Assembly: GCA_947044365.1 (NCBI GenBank)
Contig: OX345652.1
Coordinates: 1,581,001-1,645,000, forward strand
Origin: Petrosia ficiformis
Taxonomy: Eukaryota > Porifera > Demospongiae > Haplosclerida > Petrosiidae
Reading direction: 5' to 3'
DNA length: 64,000 nucleotides
Both the position numbers and the translations under genes were made by a program. The notes beneath the pieces are model-generated. The model searched no databases and was not told where the DNA came from. It worked only from the letters and a program-made list of their open reading frames with translations. This document shows positions 25,301 to 38,000 of this stretch, in pieces. Numbering within the stretch: position 1 is the stretch's first letter; each line of letters starts with the position of its first letter.

Positions 25301-26928
25301 TAAACAGATGAAGATTAGTGATCTATTTCCATTTGATCCTTATCAATCTGATACATTATCAATATTTGCAGAACGTAATCCTGAGGTGAGTGATTCAATT
25401 ACTATATAACATCATAATTTTAAATGTATTTTTGTTTGTTGTTACAGGAGTTAGCTAAGAATCTAAGGAGAGACCAACAGCCCATAAATAAAGGTAAGAC
25501 AATGTACACCTAATTTATCTATTAGAATAAATACTAAGATCTGTAATGAGACTGCAATTTTATAATTATCTGTCTCTTGCAACTAAAAGTATGTCTAAAT
25601 TGATGCATTAATTAATACCGAGCATGTTCATAATACATTTCATAACAACTGCATGTGGCTGTCTGAAATGTATACTACTTTTACACTATGGTAGTGATTT
25701 TTACAGTCAATATAAGTAATAGTGTTGGTTGAATTCATAACTATGATGAAATATGACTTGTGTTTATCAACATAATCAAGTGTATAAAGACTTTGATGAT
25801 ATCATTATTCATCATGTGCATAGACCAATCATCTTTGAGAACAGCTACTAATCCAGTGGATGATAGACCTTTAACAGGTAATTAATATTTCCATTATTTT
25901 CATCACTACCGTAATCATTATAAAAACATTTTCTCTGTTAAGCTAGGTTCACATAGTAATACAAGGTCTTGTATGTATAGTGTTACAATACATATTACAT
26001 ATTCAACACATGATCAAAAACATGATGGAACAGATTAATTTTTCATTAGTACATCATTATCTCCAATTATATATTATTAGTTCCCACGTGTTTGCAAGAG
26101 CATGTGTCATTATGTAAACATATAGGTTTATATACTTCATGAACTAAAATTGAAAGCAAAGTTAATGATTATTATTTTATTATAGTGGGTGATATTGTGC
26201 CAGTACTCACAGCTGTTAATGAACTTACTGACTGGTATAACCTAGGACTTAAACTAGGTATTCCTCACCACCTGTTGGAGAGAATTAGAAAAGGTGGATA
26301 CGATGAGAATGATCGTCAATGCAATATGATATCAACATGGTTAGACACAGGACATGCTTCATGGTCCTCACTAGTTGATGCTCTGAAAAGTCCTCTGAAA
26401 AGTCCTCTAATTAAAACAGAAGTAGAAGTCGCTGAACAGATTATCAAAGATCATCCTCGTAAGTATGATATTTAGATTTTATATGTGGTAATATATCTCA
26501 ATATGGCAAAACTTCAGAGTAACCACAGGTTTTACAGTTCAAATATAAAACCTGTCATCAATCATAGCATCACAAACTACAATACTACAGCACTCACCTG
26601 GTCCAAACCCAGACGAAATGTTAGGTGAAGCAACACACAGCTACAGTAGTTTGTCTTTCCGGGAATGTATTATAATTGCCTTGCCCTCGGGCTCGGTGAT
26701 TATAAATTTGATATATCATAGTAACATGACACTCGGGCAGAGCAATAAAGGTTAAGATTAGATGATGCACATACCAGCACAAGCAAAGCAAGTTTATTAA
26801 TCTAATCTCAACCTTTATTGAGCCCCACCCATCATGCCACATCAATGCTGTAAAGAATGTTATATATAAATGATATTACTTATACTATTATCATTATTAT
26901 TTTCATCACAGGTGTAAACACTGTGTAA
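22326..26928 (+). CDS. ANK-ROC-COR-Death protein 1 (about 1149 residues)
   Basis: The main exon is 22326..25385, followed by 25448..25493, 25824..25877, 26186..26458 and probably 26912..26928. Eleven ankyrin repeats (residues about 37-430, TPLHEAC... units) precede a ROC GTPase. It has P-loop GNPGAGKST near 464-472, G3 DSAGQ near 522-526, and G4-like SHID near 588. A COR region runs to about 1020. The last large exon encodes a Death domain (DWYNLGLKLGIPHHLLERI...WLDTG--SWSSLVDAL). This is the DAPK1 C-terminal architecture without a kinase, so a cytosolic signalling scaffold is likely. The start ATG at 22326 follows a good splice acceptor (TTTTTCACCAG at 22315); an upstream in-frame ATG at 22194 is possible. 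An in-frame 36-bp duplication (about 22617-22688) adds a stub of a repeat. If the last donor (CCTC/GTAAGT) is not used, translation stops at 26475. Confidence 0.9.
26725..26835. mobile_element. Small inverted-repeat element, copy 1 of 3
   Basis: GCAATAAAGGTTAAGATTAGATGATGCAC and the inverted AATCTAATCTCAACCTTTATTG flank a short centre. Related copies lie at 41308-41395 (the orthologous site in the second segmental duplicate) and 43372-43463. Confidence 0.65.
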
Positions 26929-27070
26929 CAATCTTCTCTTGTAGTAATCAGGCTGTAGACATAAATGATATCATTACTGAATAATAATTACTTATTACTA
27001 TTGAATGATTCTCTTTTCTCTTTTGTTCTCTAACAGTCAATCATAAGCCATTTGTGACTGGGGCAGTCTT

Positions 27071-28069
27071 TGTGTAATGATTTTCATAATAATTATTATA
27101 TATATTATATATTTTTTATAATTTATATTTATTATTAACCATTAAAAATATTATTATTACTAACAAAAATCTTAAAACTCCACACAATAGATCGAAGGTG
27201 GCTAGTCTCACATAGCCACTGAAAGTGATTCTGAACAACATTCATACAATGGAAAATTAATTGTAGACTGATATTTTTGTTTTTTGTTAGCCAGGCCTAG
27301 GGGGGAGCATATTAACCCTTACGTACATCTAAAATAAAATTATGTAAATTCACTATAGGAGTTTAACTGTTAACAGTTTGATACAATGAAGCTCTAATAA
27401 TTAGCCTTTTTTTTATTATTCCTTATTTTACCGGGTTTGTTGGTTATATTTTAAATCCTCCATTCCTTCTGCAATCAACCATAGCAGTAACATCACTGCA
27501 GTCACTGCTCATGAAAAACTTCAGCAGCATACACAACCTTTTCATCTACTGGTAGCCTCTTCTCATCAAATGACATAATATCTAGATTCACTAGATTGCA
27601 GACTACCTAACACTCAGCTTTGTCTGTGAATTTACAAGTCTGCTCCTAAATCTGACTATTATTAAAATGTTTAATTAATTTTAATCCATGGAGTCGTGCA
27701 GTCTGAAATTTTGAGTGTTGTAAGTACATAGGTTACATGTTTGGCTCCTCATATGTTAAGATGTGTTATTACAAACTATATGCTGTACATTGGTCCTTAT
27801 TTAAACGGTTTGATGAAAGTGATTTTTAAAAAAATGATAATAATGAAGAATACATCATATATGTAGCTACACACCTAGAATTGGTAAGATTGTAAGTACA
27901 GTAGTATCCATGGTTACGACATGTCACAGTTTTTAGCAGTTAATATGATGAAGTGGTGGAGGAGGAGATCCCGGAGAACTCATCAACATTGACAACGGAT
28001 GGAAGCTTTCCTCCGTAAACAGGTCATTGTATTGACGCTGCAACTCAATAGATTACACTGGAGAGTTGA
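27071..28069. other. No gene recognised
   Basis: AT-rich sequence between the first ANK-ROCO gene and the Crypton-like fragment. CAACCATAGCAG-CATCA at about 27476-27496 recurs at about 29335, suggesting a dispersed repeat. No coding exon is supported. Confidence 0.35.
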
Positions 28070-28322
28070 ATGGTAGATACATCATCTATCGGAGGCAGAT
28101 CTGGGGACAGGTGGTTTAACGATAACAGAGTCTGTTCGTTATTGAGTGCTGTGAAATCCAATGAACAGGAAGTTGATGCTGAAGAAGTTACCAACACTGG
28201 TGTATCAGATGACGATCTTATTTTGCTCTCAGATTCTTCAAATGTTTCGCAACATTTTAGGTTGCCTTGAATCCCAAGATTAGATTCAAAATCCTATATA
28301 TTATATAAATTATAATGAAATA

Positions 28323-28361
<39 letters not shown>

Positions 28362-28830
28362 CAGTATATGTTATATCACGATGAAGCCACACTACTGCAC
28401 ACTGCGCATGGTCAGAACGTACAGTACTACAAGGCTTGAATAGTTAGGCAAGACTTGAAGAGATGGAAGAAGCCAAGTCTACATCATGTAAACGGAAACT
28501 GTCGCTTTCTTTAAAAAATTGGTTTAAGAAGACTTCCAAAGAGGAATTAAGGGAGATGACATTGCCACAAGTGCGAAATAACACTTCAGCAAACACTCGT
28601 TGGGCAATTAAAAATTTTACTGACTGGTTTGCTGCTCACAATAGCGATGCTACCGATGATGATCTTTGCCCAGAAGAAGTCCTGTCTCCCTCCTGTAACG
28701 CTGATTTGCTTAATAGATGGTTGTGTGTATTTATATCAGGAACTAGGGCACACAACTGTGAAGAGTATCCGCCATGAACTTTATATTCTATTTTAACAGG
28801 AATTCTGTATAATATATATATACTCTGTTT
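28070..28830 (+). pseudogene. Crypton/QRICH1-like (DUF3504-type) fragment, broken
   Basis: 28463-28777 encodes about 104 residues with KRKLSLSLKNWFKKTSK, NTSANTRWAIKNFTDWFAAHN, CPEEVLSP and NRWLCVFISGTR. This is the pattern of the N-terminal part of Crypton-derived tyrosine-recombinase-like proteins (QRICH1, ZMYM, KCTD1-long relatives). The frame ends at a TGA directly after EYPP, exactly where the family continues with RTLYxxLxGI; the following codons read TLYSILTGI, so a single Arg-to-stop change broke it. An upstream open frame at 28070-28270 is acidic (DAEEVTNTGVSDDDLI) and may be an earlier exon. A (TA)n run lies between them. Confidence 0.5.
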
Positions 28831-29029
28831 TATTCAGTTTCAGTAATCATCTTATTATGTTGTTTATTCAATTTCATTTACTCACTTATGATGGCTTGAT
28901 TGGTGTTAACTAACCACAGTGCATATATCAAACATCAAAGGATTATACATGCACTGAGTGCAATATATCACATTTATATCCCAGTGAGAAGCTTTGAAGT
29001 GTGGCTTCATCATGATATATATAAAAATA

Positions 29030-29320
29030 TATTATATATAATTATTTTACAACAAACAAGTTTTACTTCACTAGTGTTGGACATTGCCGGAGATTGTGCA
29101 TCACCAATTGGTGGCTCATCCAAAATTTTCATGAGGTGCTGAATTGCAGCATTCAGTATTTGCTGTTTCCGAAGTTTTTTCTGTGGATGCGGAGGATTCC
29201 TCAACTTGCAGTATTGTTTTGATATGTTTTTGACTCTTTGTCTTTCGTTGGCCTTCTTTGTTTCATTCTTCTTTATTTTATCTGTCTTCTGAGGTTCTAT
29301 TCTTACACCCTATCCTCCTT
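29030..29320 (-). CDS. Possible exon of an unknown protein
   Basis: An uninterrupted minus-strand frame of about 95 codons is strongly charged. It reads KTDKIKKNETKKANERQRVKN, then LRNPPHPQKKLRKQQILNAA and LMKILDEPPIGDAQSP. The composition is unlike the noise frames around it. There is no ATG at a sensible place, and the frame begins near a possible acceptor (GATAG at about 29318). It may belong to a transposon or be an exon of a decayed gene; I cannot name the family. Confidence 0.3.
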
Positions 29321-29586
29321 CCCTTTCTGCCGCAACCAACCATAGCAGCTGCATCAGGCGCAGTCAGAACTACCACTTTTGAGCTCGTGAAAAACGTCGT
29401 ATAGCTGATCAGCTGCTGTTAACATGTGTGGCACTATATAGTTGAAACTACCGAAACATCAGTCCAACAAAGATCCATAGATATAATTATATATAATTAT
29501 ATAGAATGCCAGATTGCAAACTCCAGGAGATTCAAGAACAGCTATACAATCTCTAGTTTGTAAATTTGAAAGCAGCAGTCGTCTTT

Positions 29587-29921
29587 TTTATGTTGTCCAC
29601 TTCGCATAGTTAAGGAAGGTGCGTCATTCCCGGGGGCTTGGTCAATTGATGGGCGTGGCGCGTAATAGAACGCACGCTCGAACTCAAGAGAAAGAAAGCT
29701 TACATAGAATTAGAAACTGGAACTACTAGCTAACTATTCTACCTGAAATATATTCCTAAAGTTCTACAAGATTCTTTAAAAGGTAAAGAGAGTGGATAAT
29801 CAAAATAATAACTATAATAGGCTGTTGTGTTTCAGGCATGATAAAGTCAGCCATGATTACTGAATGCTGGACACCATAAACCAATCATAGGGATAATTTT
29901 TTTCTCTATATACACTTGTTT
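29587..29921. mobile_element. MITE of the ATCCCTATGATTGCTTT family
   Basis: In reverse orientation to the 54915 copy. It has the core GGTCAATTGATGGGCGTGGC, the stretch GGCATGATAAAGTCAGCC, and the end CCAATCATAGGGATAATTT then TCTCTATATACACTTGTTT (to 29921). The other terminus is truncated. It carries no transposase. Confidence 0.75.
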
Positions 29922-30239
29922 TTAATGATTTTATGTCTACAATCTGCACCTCATATCTAGATATAGATTAACAGATCGCGAACTGCAGTGTTCCGTTTTA
30001 TTACACGAGGGAAAGAGTTCGCTCCTCAATCTGATTATTAAACTTAATAAGTTTAATTATTGTGACGTCATAGAGGGTTAACAGGAAAACCGCTGGACGG
30101 CTGCAGACTTCCAAGGAGATTCTACAAACCCCTTGCCCCTTGGTGTTACTCACAAGACAAAGAATTCTTGTCCACGTAAACACTGTGAGTGATAATATTA
30201 TTTTGAAAAAGAGGGATAACTTTTTTCAAGTTTTACTCT

Positions 30240-30303
<64 letters not shown>

Positions 30304-30732
30304 TGTATGTATATATATATATATATATATGTAATATATATAACATGGCTTCGAGGTGTGTATCAGCAATATCAGACCTGAACCCTGAGAAAGTAGCTCG
30401 AGGCAAAGCCGAGGGCTGCTATCGAGGGGTAAAGGGCTGATATTGCTGATACACACCGAGAAGCCATGCTACATATAATATATTCTATACCTAACATGTA
30501 CATCAATGTTACCTGATATCTATGGCTCTACACTCCTTTTTCCATTTGTAAACAACTCGTCTTTCAACTCTTTTCAATTTACAATTTGACTGCGCATGCT
30601 CAGATTGATGCAATCTATTATGAATATCATTATTTGTCTTATATTGGCCCTGTGTTTTCATATCCACCTGTGGTTGAGTGTATATCACATATATAACACC
30701 TGTCAGTAACTTTGATGTGGCTGTTAGCTATG

Positions 30733-30829
<97 letters not shown>

Positions 30830-31030
30830 TGTATATAGACCTTCCATGTGCACACTATGCAGGAGATGTCACCATCATACAATATTATAAAGTATGCTAA
30901 TAGGTCCTATATACTGCATATAGGACCCTCGTTTTGTGTCCTGGGATGTGATATAGCCCTCGCAGGCTCGGACTATATCACATCCTCAGACTCAGGTCCT
31001 ATATTTTGTATATAGGACCTATTTCATACT
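30240..31030. repeat. (TA)n-rich block with two palindromic foldback elements
   Basis: (TA)n runs at about 30245-30335 and 30731-30830 flank hairpins. The first has arms 30343-30375 and 30437-30470 (ACATGGCTTCGAGGTGTG... and its near complement). The second, at 30898-31025, belongs to the same family as 15480-15600 and 55511-55662 (TGTGATATAGCC...GGCTCG.ACTATATCACA). Open frames here are Tyr-Ile repeats from (TA)n and are not genes. Confidence 0.85.
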
Positions 31031-31107
31031 ATATATGATACATATGTTATACATATATACATGTATATGTGGCCATGGATATGAAAATCAGCTTTTGTTG
31101 CTTTTAT

Positions 31108-31235
31108 CAAATACCGTATTTCCTCGTATAAACGCCTCTCCCAAATAAACGCCTAGCCTTGTATAAATGCCTGGCCATCGTCATTAAATTCAAAATAAAC
31201 GCCTAGCCTGAAATAAACGCCTAGGTGTGGTGTGA
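31108..31235. mobile_element. Repeat with ACCGTATTTCCTCGTATAAACGCC
   Basis: ATAAACGCC recurs four or five times in about 110 bp, starting with ACCGTATTTCCTCG. To my recollection, similar sequence is widespread as a MITE in marine invertebrate genomes; that is from memory and not checked here. Ends are not resolved. Confidence 0.4.
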
Positions 31236-31455
31236 TATATCACGTGATGTGAGCGATTACACGTCGACAGTCCACGTGGTCGTACTTAGTTAGCCTGGGT
31301 GAAGTGTGAACGATCGAGGTTGTTTACAGTTTTATCATCAGTTGATCCATAAATCCACGACAACTACAACTGAGGCAGTTGTAACAGAGATCCTTTATAA
31401 AAGAAAGAAATGTTTGATATGTAGCTATTGTATGTCTCCTGAGAAATACATATAC

Positions 31456-31602
31456 CAGATTTTGAGTAGAACTGAAGTGGTGGTGCTGACATAAACATTT
31501 ATATGCTTGCCTAGTCTCACGAGCCAACTACTTGAGTAGAACTGAAGTGGTGGTGCTGGCATAAACAATTATATGCTTGCCTAGTCTCACGAGCCAGCTA
31601 CT
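31456..31602. repeat. Two-copy tandem duplication, about 75-bp unit
   Basis: The copies 31456-31530 and 31531-31602 share TTGAGTAGAACTGAAGTGG, TATGCTTGCCTAGTCTCACG and the following AGCCA-CTACTT with very few differences, so the duplication is recent. Confidence 0.85.
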
Positions 31603-33175
31603 TTGCACTTTGAGGAGGGGCCTTCATGGATATGAGTCTAACACTTACCTTGTTGTCCTCCTGCAGCACTTTTTTCATTTTTGCCGGTTTTCAAATGAGC
31701 TGCTCTTTTCAGTTAGAATCCTGAATCTTGTAAAGTTCAATAGTCAAAGAGCTGCTTTACCTAGCAGAGTAGAGCAGCTCAATGGCAGTTAACATCTACC
31801 ATACTTCTGATAGCTCTTATAACAAGATATACATAGCTATACATCACTTGTTTAGAGCAGAGGGGCTAGCTATGGGAGACTTTGAAATGTAAAATAATTG
31901 TATGTCAGGAGTATAAAAATTGTTTCTAGTTTCATTGATGTTTATATTTAATTGTAGTGAAAAATGGTTTGTGTGCACAAAAATAATATAAAATCTCTGC
32001 AATGTTACTAATAAAGAATGCTTTTTGACAGAAATGCCACATGGCAGGAATTATAAACGAGGGATAAATTTTGCGGTTGTAGATCCACTCTGATTTTGTA
32101 CTGCATACATGACCAATAGTGAAGACCAACTAAGAACCTCCATGTTATCTTCTACCTGTAAGAAATTGGTAGAGCTTGTCACTGTCAGCATCTTACAAAT
32201 TACTAGTGGGAGAAGTACTGACATGTAAACTGTGGTTATATGGAATCCTTATTTTCAAAGCTGTTAGACATCTTATCAGTCATTTTACACTATCAGTTTA
32301 CTTATCAATATTGAACACAAACTATACACCTGTTAATGTGAAAGTGATAGTAATATACATAAATAATAATATTCACAGCCTGACTCATTATTGCACTTCA
32401 CATCAACATAATTGTGATGTGACATGCAATTATATAACAAGGTGAATGGTTTTAAAACCAATGTTTTTTGTTGTGGTATACTTAATTCCCTATAACACAT
32501 GGAAGAACAAGATATATGGAGAAAAATGTATCCCTATGATTGGTTTGTGGTGTCATCATTCATTAATCAAGGCCAGTGTCAGCCCCAGATTTACATCACT
32601 GGGTGTCTGGTCTTCATTCATCTGGGGAGTTCATTAATATGAAATATAAACAACCATGTTCTACTCCAGCTAAGGAAAATTGCATTTCCAGTGAGCCTGA
32701 AAGTTCCTTGCTTGCTTCTTCATGTTGAGGACAGGTAATGTCACAATAACCATCTGAATTTTCTGAATCTTATAGCCCCAGAAGATAAGGAGAGCCCCAC
32801 GTTAAAACACGTGTGAACCGTATTAATATCTAATTACCTGTACGTGAAAATTTGAAATTGTATAGTTATGGAGAGAGAAGTGAGACGTCCAGGAACCTTC
32901 TTTTTGCCTACTTTAGGTGTCTCAGGTAAGTACTAAGGGATTAGAAGACACCCAGTCTCACTTACCAGGCTCTTCACCAAGCATATTTACCAAGCAGGTT
33001 TTTTGTTTTGTAGTAATACCCTGGTTATATTTTATATATACACATAAATACCACATAGCTATCATAATATCTCAATATTGATTTTCACTATAGTATAAAA
33101 GTCAAAATATGTAACCTAATTTTCACAAAAGGACACTTACCCACAAAATAATTTTGATCAAATGCTTATACTTTT
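31603..33175. other. No gene recognised; MITE remnants
   Basis: At about 32504-32590 there is a diverged end of the ATCCCTATGATTGCTTT family (ATATATGGAGAAAAATGTATCCCTATGATTGG is recognisable in two parts). The rest shows only short frames without family motifs. TCTTCACCAAGCATATTTACC at about 32970 resembles 15360-15380, so more dispersed repeat is present. Confidence 0.4.
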
Positions 33176-35004
33176 AATTGTTCGTGATTCCACCATTTTG
33201 TACAGGAAATCAATGAAATTTGGTATCCAGGAAGAGCATACTTTTTCCAATTTTTTCAAACAGCAAAAAAAAAAAAACATTTATTATTTCAATTCAATGA
33301 TAATTAGAATGAATAAAAAATTCCAAAGCCCAGATGTTTGGTTGCGATTTTATTCGCAATAATTGTCAAACTTGTGAAGTTGTGAGTGATAAAGATGAAT
33401 CATTTCTGTACTGTCCAGAATCAAAGTCGTAAGCAAGCCTCTATTCTTATGTATGCAATTGAGTGTCCAACCTGTTGGTAGGGGAAGTAAAAGATCTTGA
33501 GCCATTAAACATGGACCAGATTTAATATAAAGGGCTAATTATAGGCTTTAATGTAAATACAATTTTTGTTTGTGCACGTATTATAAAATAATGTTCAAAA
33601 AAATTAGAACAAAAACATAATTATTGCCCAAATTTCCCCTATATCTACTGGAATTAGAGGGAAAAATGATATTTGCCATTCAGACAATTAGATCATTTGG
33701 AAAATTAGAACAAGTACATTGTTATGCTTCTTAGATACCATATTTCTAAGGATGTGTATCATCAAAATGTTCTGTCACAATTATCATATAAAGTTTATCA
33801 CGCGATACTTTAAAGCTTTGTGTTCCTCCATGTAGCAAATCCACAAATGATAAAGAAGATTAGTCATGTTGCCACTGTAAGGCAAATGTCCCTTAGACAA
33901 ATGACAAATTACCTCTTTGCTGTTTAGTTGGAGCATCGACCTTGAATCTGAATAACTGCCATATCTTTCTTTTGGCTCCTACAAGTGGAGCTAACGAATC
34001 GTGTTATCCTTCAACTTCCTTGCTAGCCTAGCCTTCTGTATACAAACTGAACATGAGCATGAACACATGTGTCAAGCAATAATAATTATTAAAATTAATA
34101 TTAATTAATATTATAATTATATTGCGATATAGATTCCTGATATCGCTTATCACGATAATTACTTCAGTGATGAAAATATCACTATATCAATATTATCACA
34201 CATCATTACATATTTTATTAACTTCCTGTACAAAATAGCAAAATGGCAAGCGATTAAAAATAAGCATTTGATCAAAGTTATATTTTACAAAAGTGTCCCT
34301 TTTTGAAAATCAGGTCACATATCAGCACAATAGTTGATTATCACGATTATCTCCCAGCACTACTATGATAATGATCATTAGTATATATTGAGTAGATTCT
34401 TTCTCATGACTCTGAAACCCTGCAATCCTGCAACTACTTTTTGCTTGTTTCTTCCTCCTTTTTATTTTAAGGGTTATTTTATAAATTCTTTCAAGACTGG
34501 TTTGGTTGCATCTTCGCTCATGATCAAATACAATAGTTGATCCAGACCCCTGGAATAATCTAACTACTAAGTACGTATACAACTCTCATATAACTAACAT
34601 TGGTTCTGTGCAAATGAGATGTACCTTTTGGTCATAAAATTTAGTATTATATTTACTCATTGAGCAAAAAGGAAACGAATGCTCACAATAGTCCCCTCTT
34701 AATATAGTTTTCACAAAATGTGGTTATTGATCCAAAGAGCCATCCATCACACTAGTAATTCACAGTACACATGTTGATATGTGGTTGTTGTGTTTACTGT
34801 TTACTAAATATGCAGTTGTTATATATTGTATTAAGTATAGTTAAGGAGTTATTCCATTACATGGGGTTTATAATGAGTTCATATGGTTTTAGATACATGA
34901 GAAAGAATCATCTCAAGTCAATTATAGGAAAATGTTTTCATAACATGCAATTGTTTCTCCACAAAGCTAGTTATATCTGTTTCTTTTTCATCAGGCACTC
35001 AATA

Positions 35005-38000
35005 ATGTCTGATTTCGAATGTTTGAAAGCATTTCAAGACGGCCAGAAGGAAGTAGCTGTTAGGCTGTTATCTTTAGCAGTAGATCTTCATAACCAAACA
35101 GACAGTACTGGCAGAACAGTCCTTCATTTAGCATGTTATCATGGATGGACTGAGGTAGTAATGAAGCTCGTTAACGATTATCGCTTTGATCCAACTTGTA
35201 CAGATTTGGCAGGCAACACTCCACTACATACAGCTTGTAAACATGGAGATATGAAGTTGATTCGGTACCTGATTAGTGAATGTCGATGTGATCTGATGTT
35301 TAAGAACAACAAGGGTAACACTTCATTACATATTGCTTGTAGGTACGGAGATATAGAGATGGTTCGGTATCTGAGCAGTGAATGTGAACCAATGAGTATG
35401 AATAACAAGGGTAATACTCCACTACATAAGGCTTGTAAGTATGGAGATATACAGATGGTTCAGTTCCTGATCGAAGAATGCAAATGCGATTCGATGTGTA
35501 CAAACAATAAGTGTGACACTCCATTACACATGGCTTGCTTTCAAAAAGGAAATCTAAATACTATCCAGTACCTCATTAGTAAACATCAATGTGATCCGAA
35601 GAGTAAGAGCAGGTTTGGCAGTACTCCACTACATGAGGCTTGTAGATATGGAGATATACAGATGGTTCAGTTCCTGATCGAAGAATGTAAATGTGATTCG
35701 ATGTCTACAAACAATAAGGGTGACACTCCATTACACATGGCTTGCTTTCAAAAAGGAAATCTAAATACTATCCAATACCTCATTAGTAAACATCAATGTG
35801 ATCCATTGTGTAAGAGCAATGATGGCAACACTCCACTACATCATGCTTGTAGATATGGAGATATACAGATGGTTCGGTATCTGAGCAGTGAATGTGAACC
35901 AATGAGTATGAATAACAAGGGTAATACTCCACTACATAAGGCTTGTAAGTATGGAGATATACAGATGGTTCAGTTCCTGATCGAAGAATGTAAATGTGAT
36001 TCGATGTCTACAAACAATAAGGGTGACACTCCATTACACATGGCTTGCTTTCAAAAAGGAAATCTAAATACCATCCAGTACCTCATTAGTAAACATCATT
36101 GTGATCCATTGTGTAAGAGCAATACTGGCAACACTCCACTACATCATGCTTGTAGATATGGAGATATACAGATGGTTAAATACCTAATAGAGGAATGTCA
36201 CTGTGATTCGAAGAGTAAGAACAATGAAGGCAGTACTCCTTTGCATGAGGCTTGTGGGTTGTTTGGAGATATACAGATGGTTCAGTTCCTGATTGAAGAA
36301 TGTCATTGTCATCCGAAGAGTATGAACAATCAAGGCAGTACTCCTTTACATGAGGCTTGTATGTTTGGAGATATACAGAAGGTTAAGTACCTGATAGAGG
36401 AAAGTCACTGTGATCCGGAGAGTAAGAACAACCAAGGAAGTACTCCTTTACACAAGGCTTGTATGTTTGGAGATATACAGAGGGTTAAGTACCTGATAGA
36501 GGAAAGTCACTGTGATTCGAAGAGTAAGAACAATCAAGGCAGTACTCCTTTACACGAGGCTTGTATGTTTGGAGATATACAGAGGGTTAAGTACCTGATA
36601 GAGGAAAGTCACTGTGATCCGGAGAGTAAGAACAACCAAGGAAGTACTCCTTTACACAAGGCTTGTAGGTTTGGAGATATACAGAGGGTTAAGTACCTGA
36701 TAGAGGAATGTCACTGTGATCCAAACAGTATTAACAACGAAGGTAGTACTCCTTTGCATGAGGCTTGTGGGTTGTTAGGAGATATACAGAGGGTTAGGTA
36801 CCTAATAAAGGAATGTCACTGTGATCCGAATAGCAAGAACAATCAAGGCAGTACTCCTTTACATGAGGCTTGTAAGTATGGAGATATACAGATTGTTAAA
36901 TACCTAATAGAGGAATGTCACTGTGATTCGAAGAGCAAGAACAATCAAGGCAGTACTCCTTTACATGAGGCTTGTAGGAAGGGAGATATACAGAGAGTTA
37001 GATACCTGATAGAGGAATGTCACTGTGATCCGAAGACTAAGAACAATCAAGGCAGTACTCCTTTACATGAGGCTTGTATGTTTGGAGATATACAGACGGT
37101 TAAGTACCTAATAAAGGAATGTCACTGTGATCCGAAGAGTAAGAATGATGAAGGCAGTACTCCTTTACATGAGGCTTGTAGGTTTGGAGATATACAGAGG
37201 GTTAAGTACCTAATAAAGGAATGTCACTGTGATCCGAAGAGTAAGAATGATAAAGGCAGTACTCCTTTACGTGAGGCTTGTAGGTTTGGAGATATACAGA
37301 TAGTTAAGTACCTAATAGAGGAATGTCACTGTGATTCGAAGAGCAAGAACAATCTAGGCAATACTCCTTTACATGAGGCTTGTTGGAGTGGAGATATACA
37401 GAGAGTTAGATACCTGATAGAGGAATGTCACTGTGATCCGAAGACTAAGAACAATCTAGGCGATACTCCTTTGCATAAGGCTTGTGGGTTGGATGGAGAT
37501 ATACAGAGGGTTAGGTACCTAATAAAGAAATGTCACTGTGATGCGAAGAGTAAGAACAATCAAGGCAGTACTCCTTTACATGAGGCTTGTAAGAAGGGAG
37601 ATATACAGAGGGTTAAGTACCTGATAGAGGAATGTCACTGTGATCCGAAAAGTAAGAACAATGATGGCAATACTCCTTTTCATAAGGCTTATACATGTTT
37701 CTTTGGAGATATACAGATAGTTAAGTACCTGATAGAGGAATGTCACTGTGATCCAAACAGTATTAACAATGAAGGTGGTACTCTTCTACATGAGGCTTGT
37801 AGAAAGGGAGATATACAGATGGTTAAGTATCTGATAAATGAATGTTATGGTGATCCGATGAGTAAGGATAGAAGTGGCAACACTCCCCTGCATCACTTAT
37901 GTACACATTCACTTTGTATTTCTGCTATTGAATATTTACTCTCTACTGGAAAAATTGATCCGCTCTGCAGAAATAACTCGGGTGACACTCCATTGAAGTT

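Larger units (their letters stand above)
21113..27070 (+). repeat. Segmental duplication, copy 1
   Basis: From about CGTGATTCCACCATTTTGT (21116) through the upstream region, the ANK-ROCO gene and its last exons, this parallels 33182-41700 in the same order and orientation. Intergenic and intronic sequence is shared as well as exons. Copy 1 contains the smaller ankyrin array. Confidence 0.85.
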
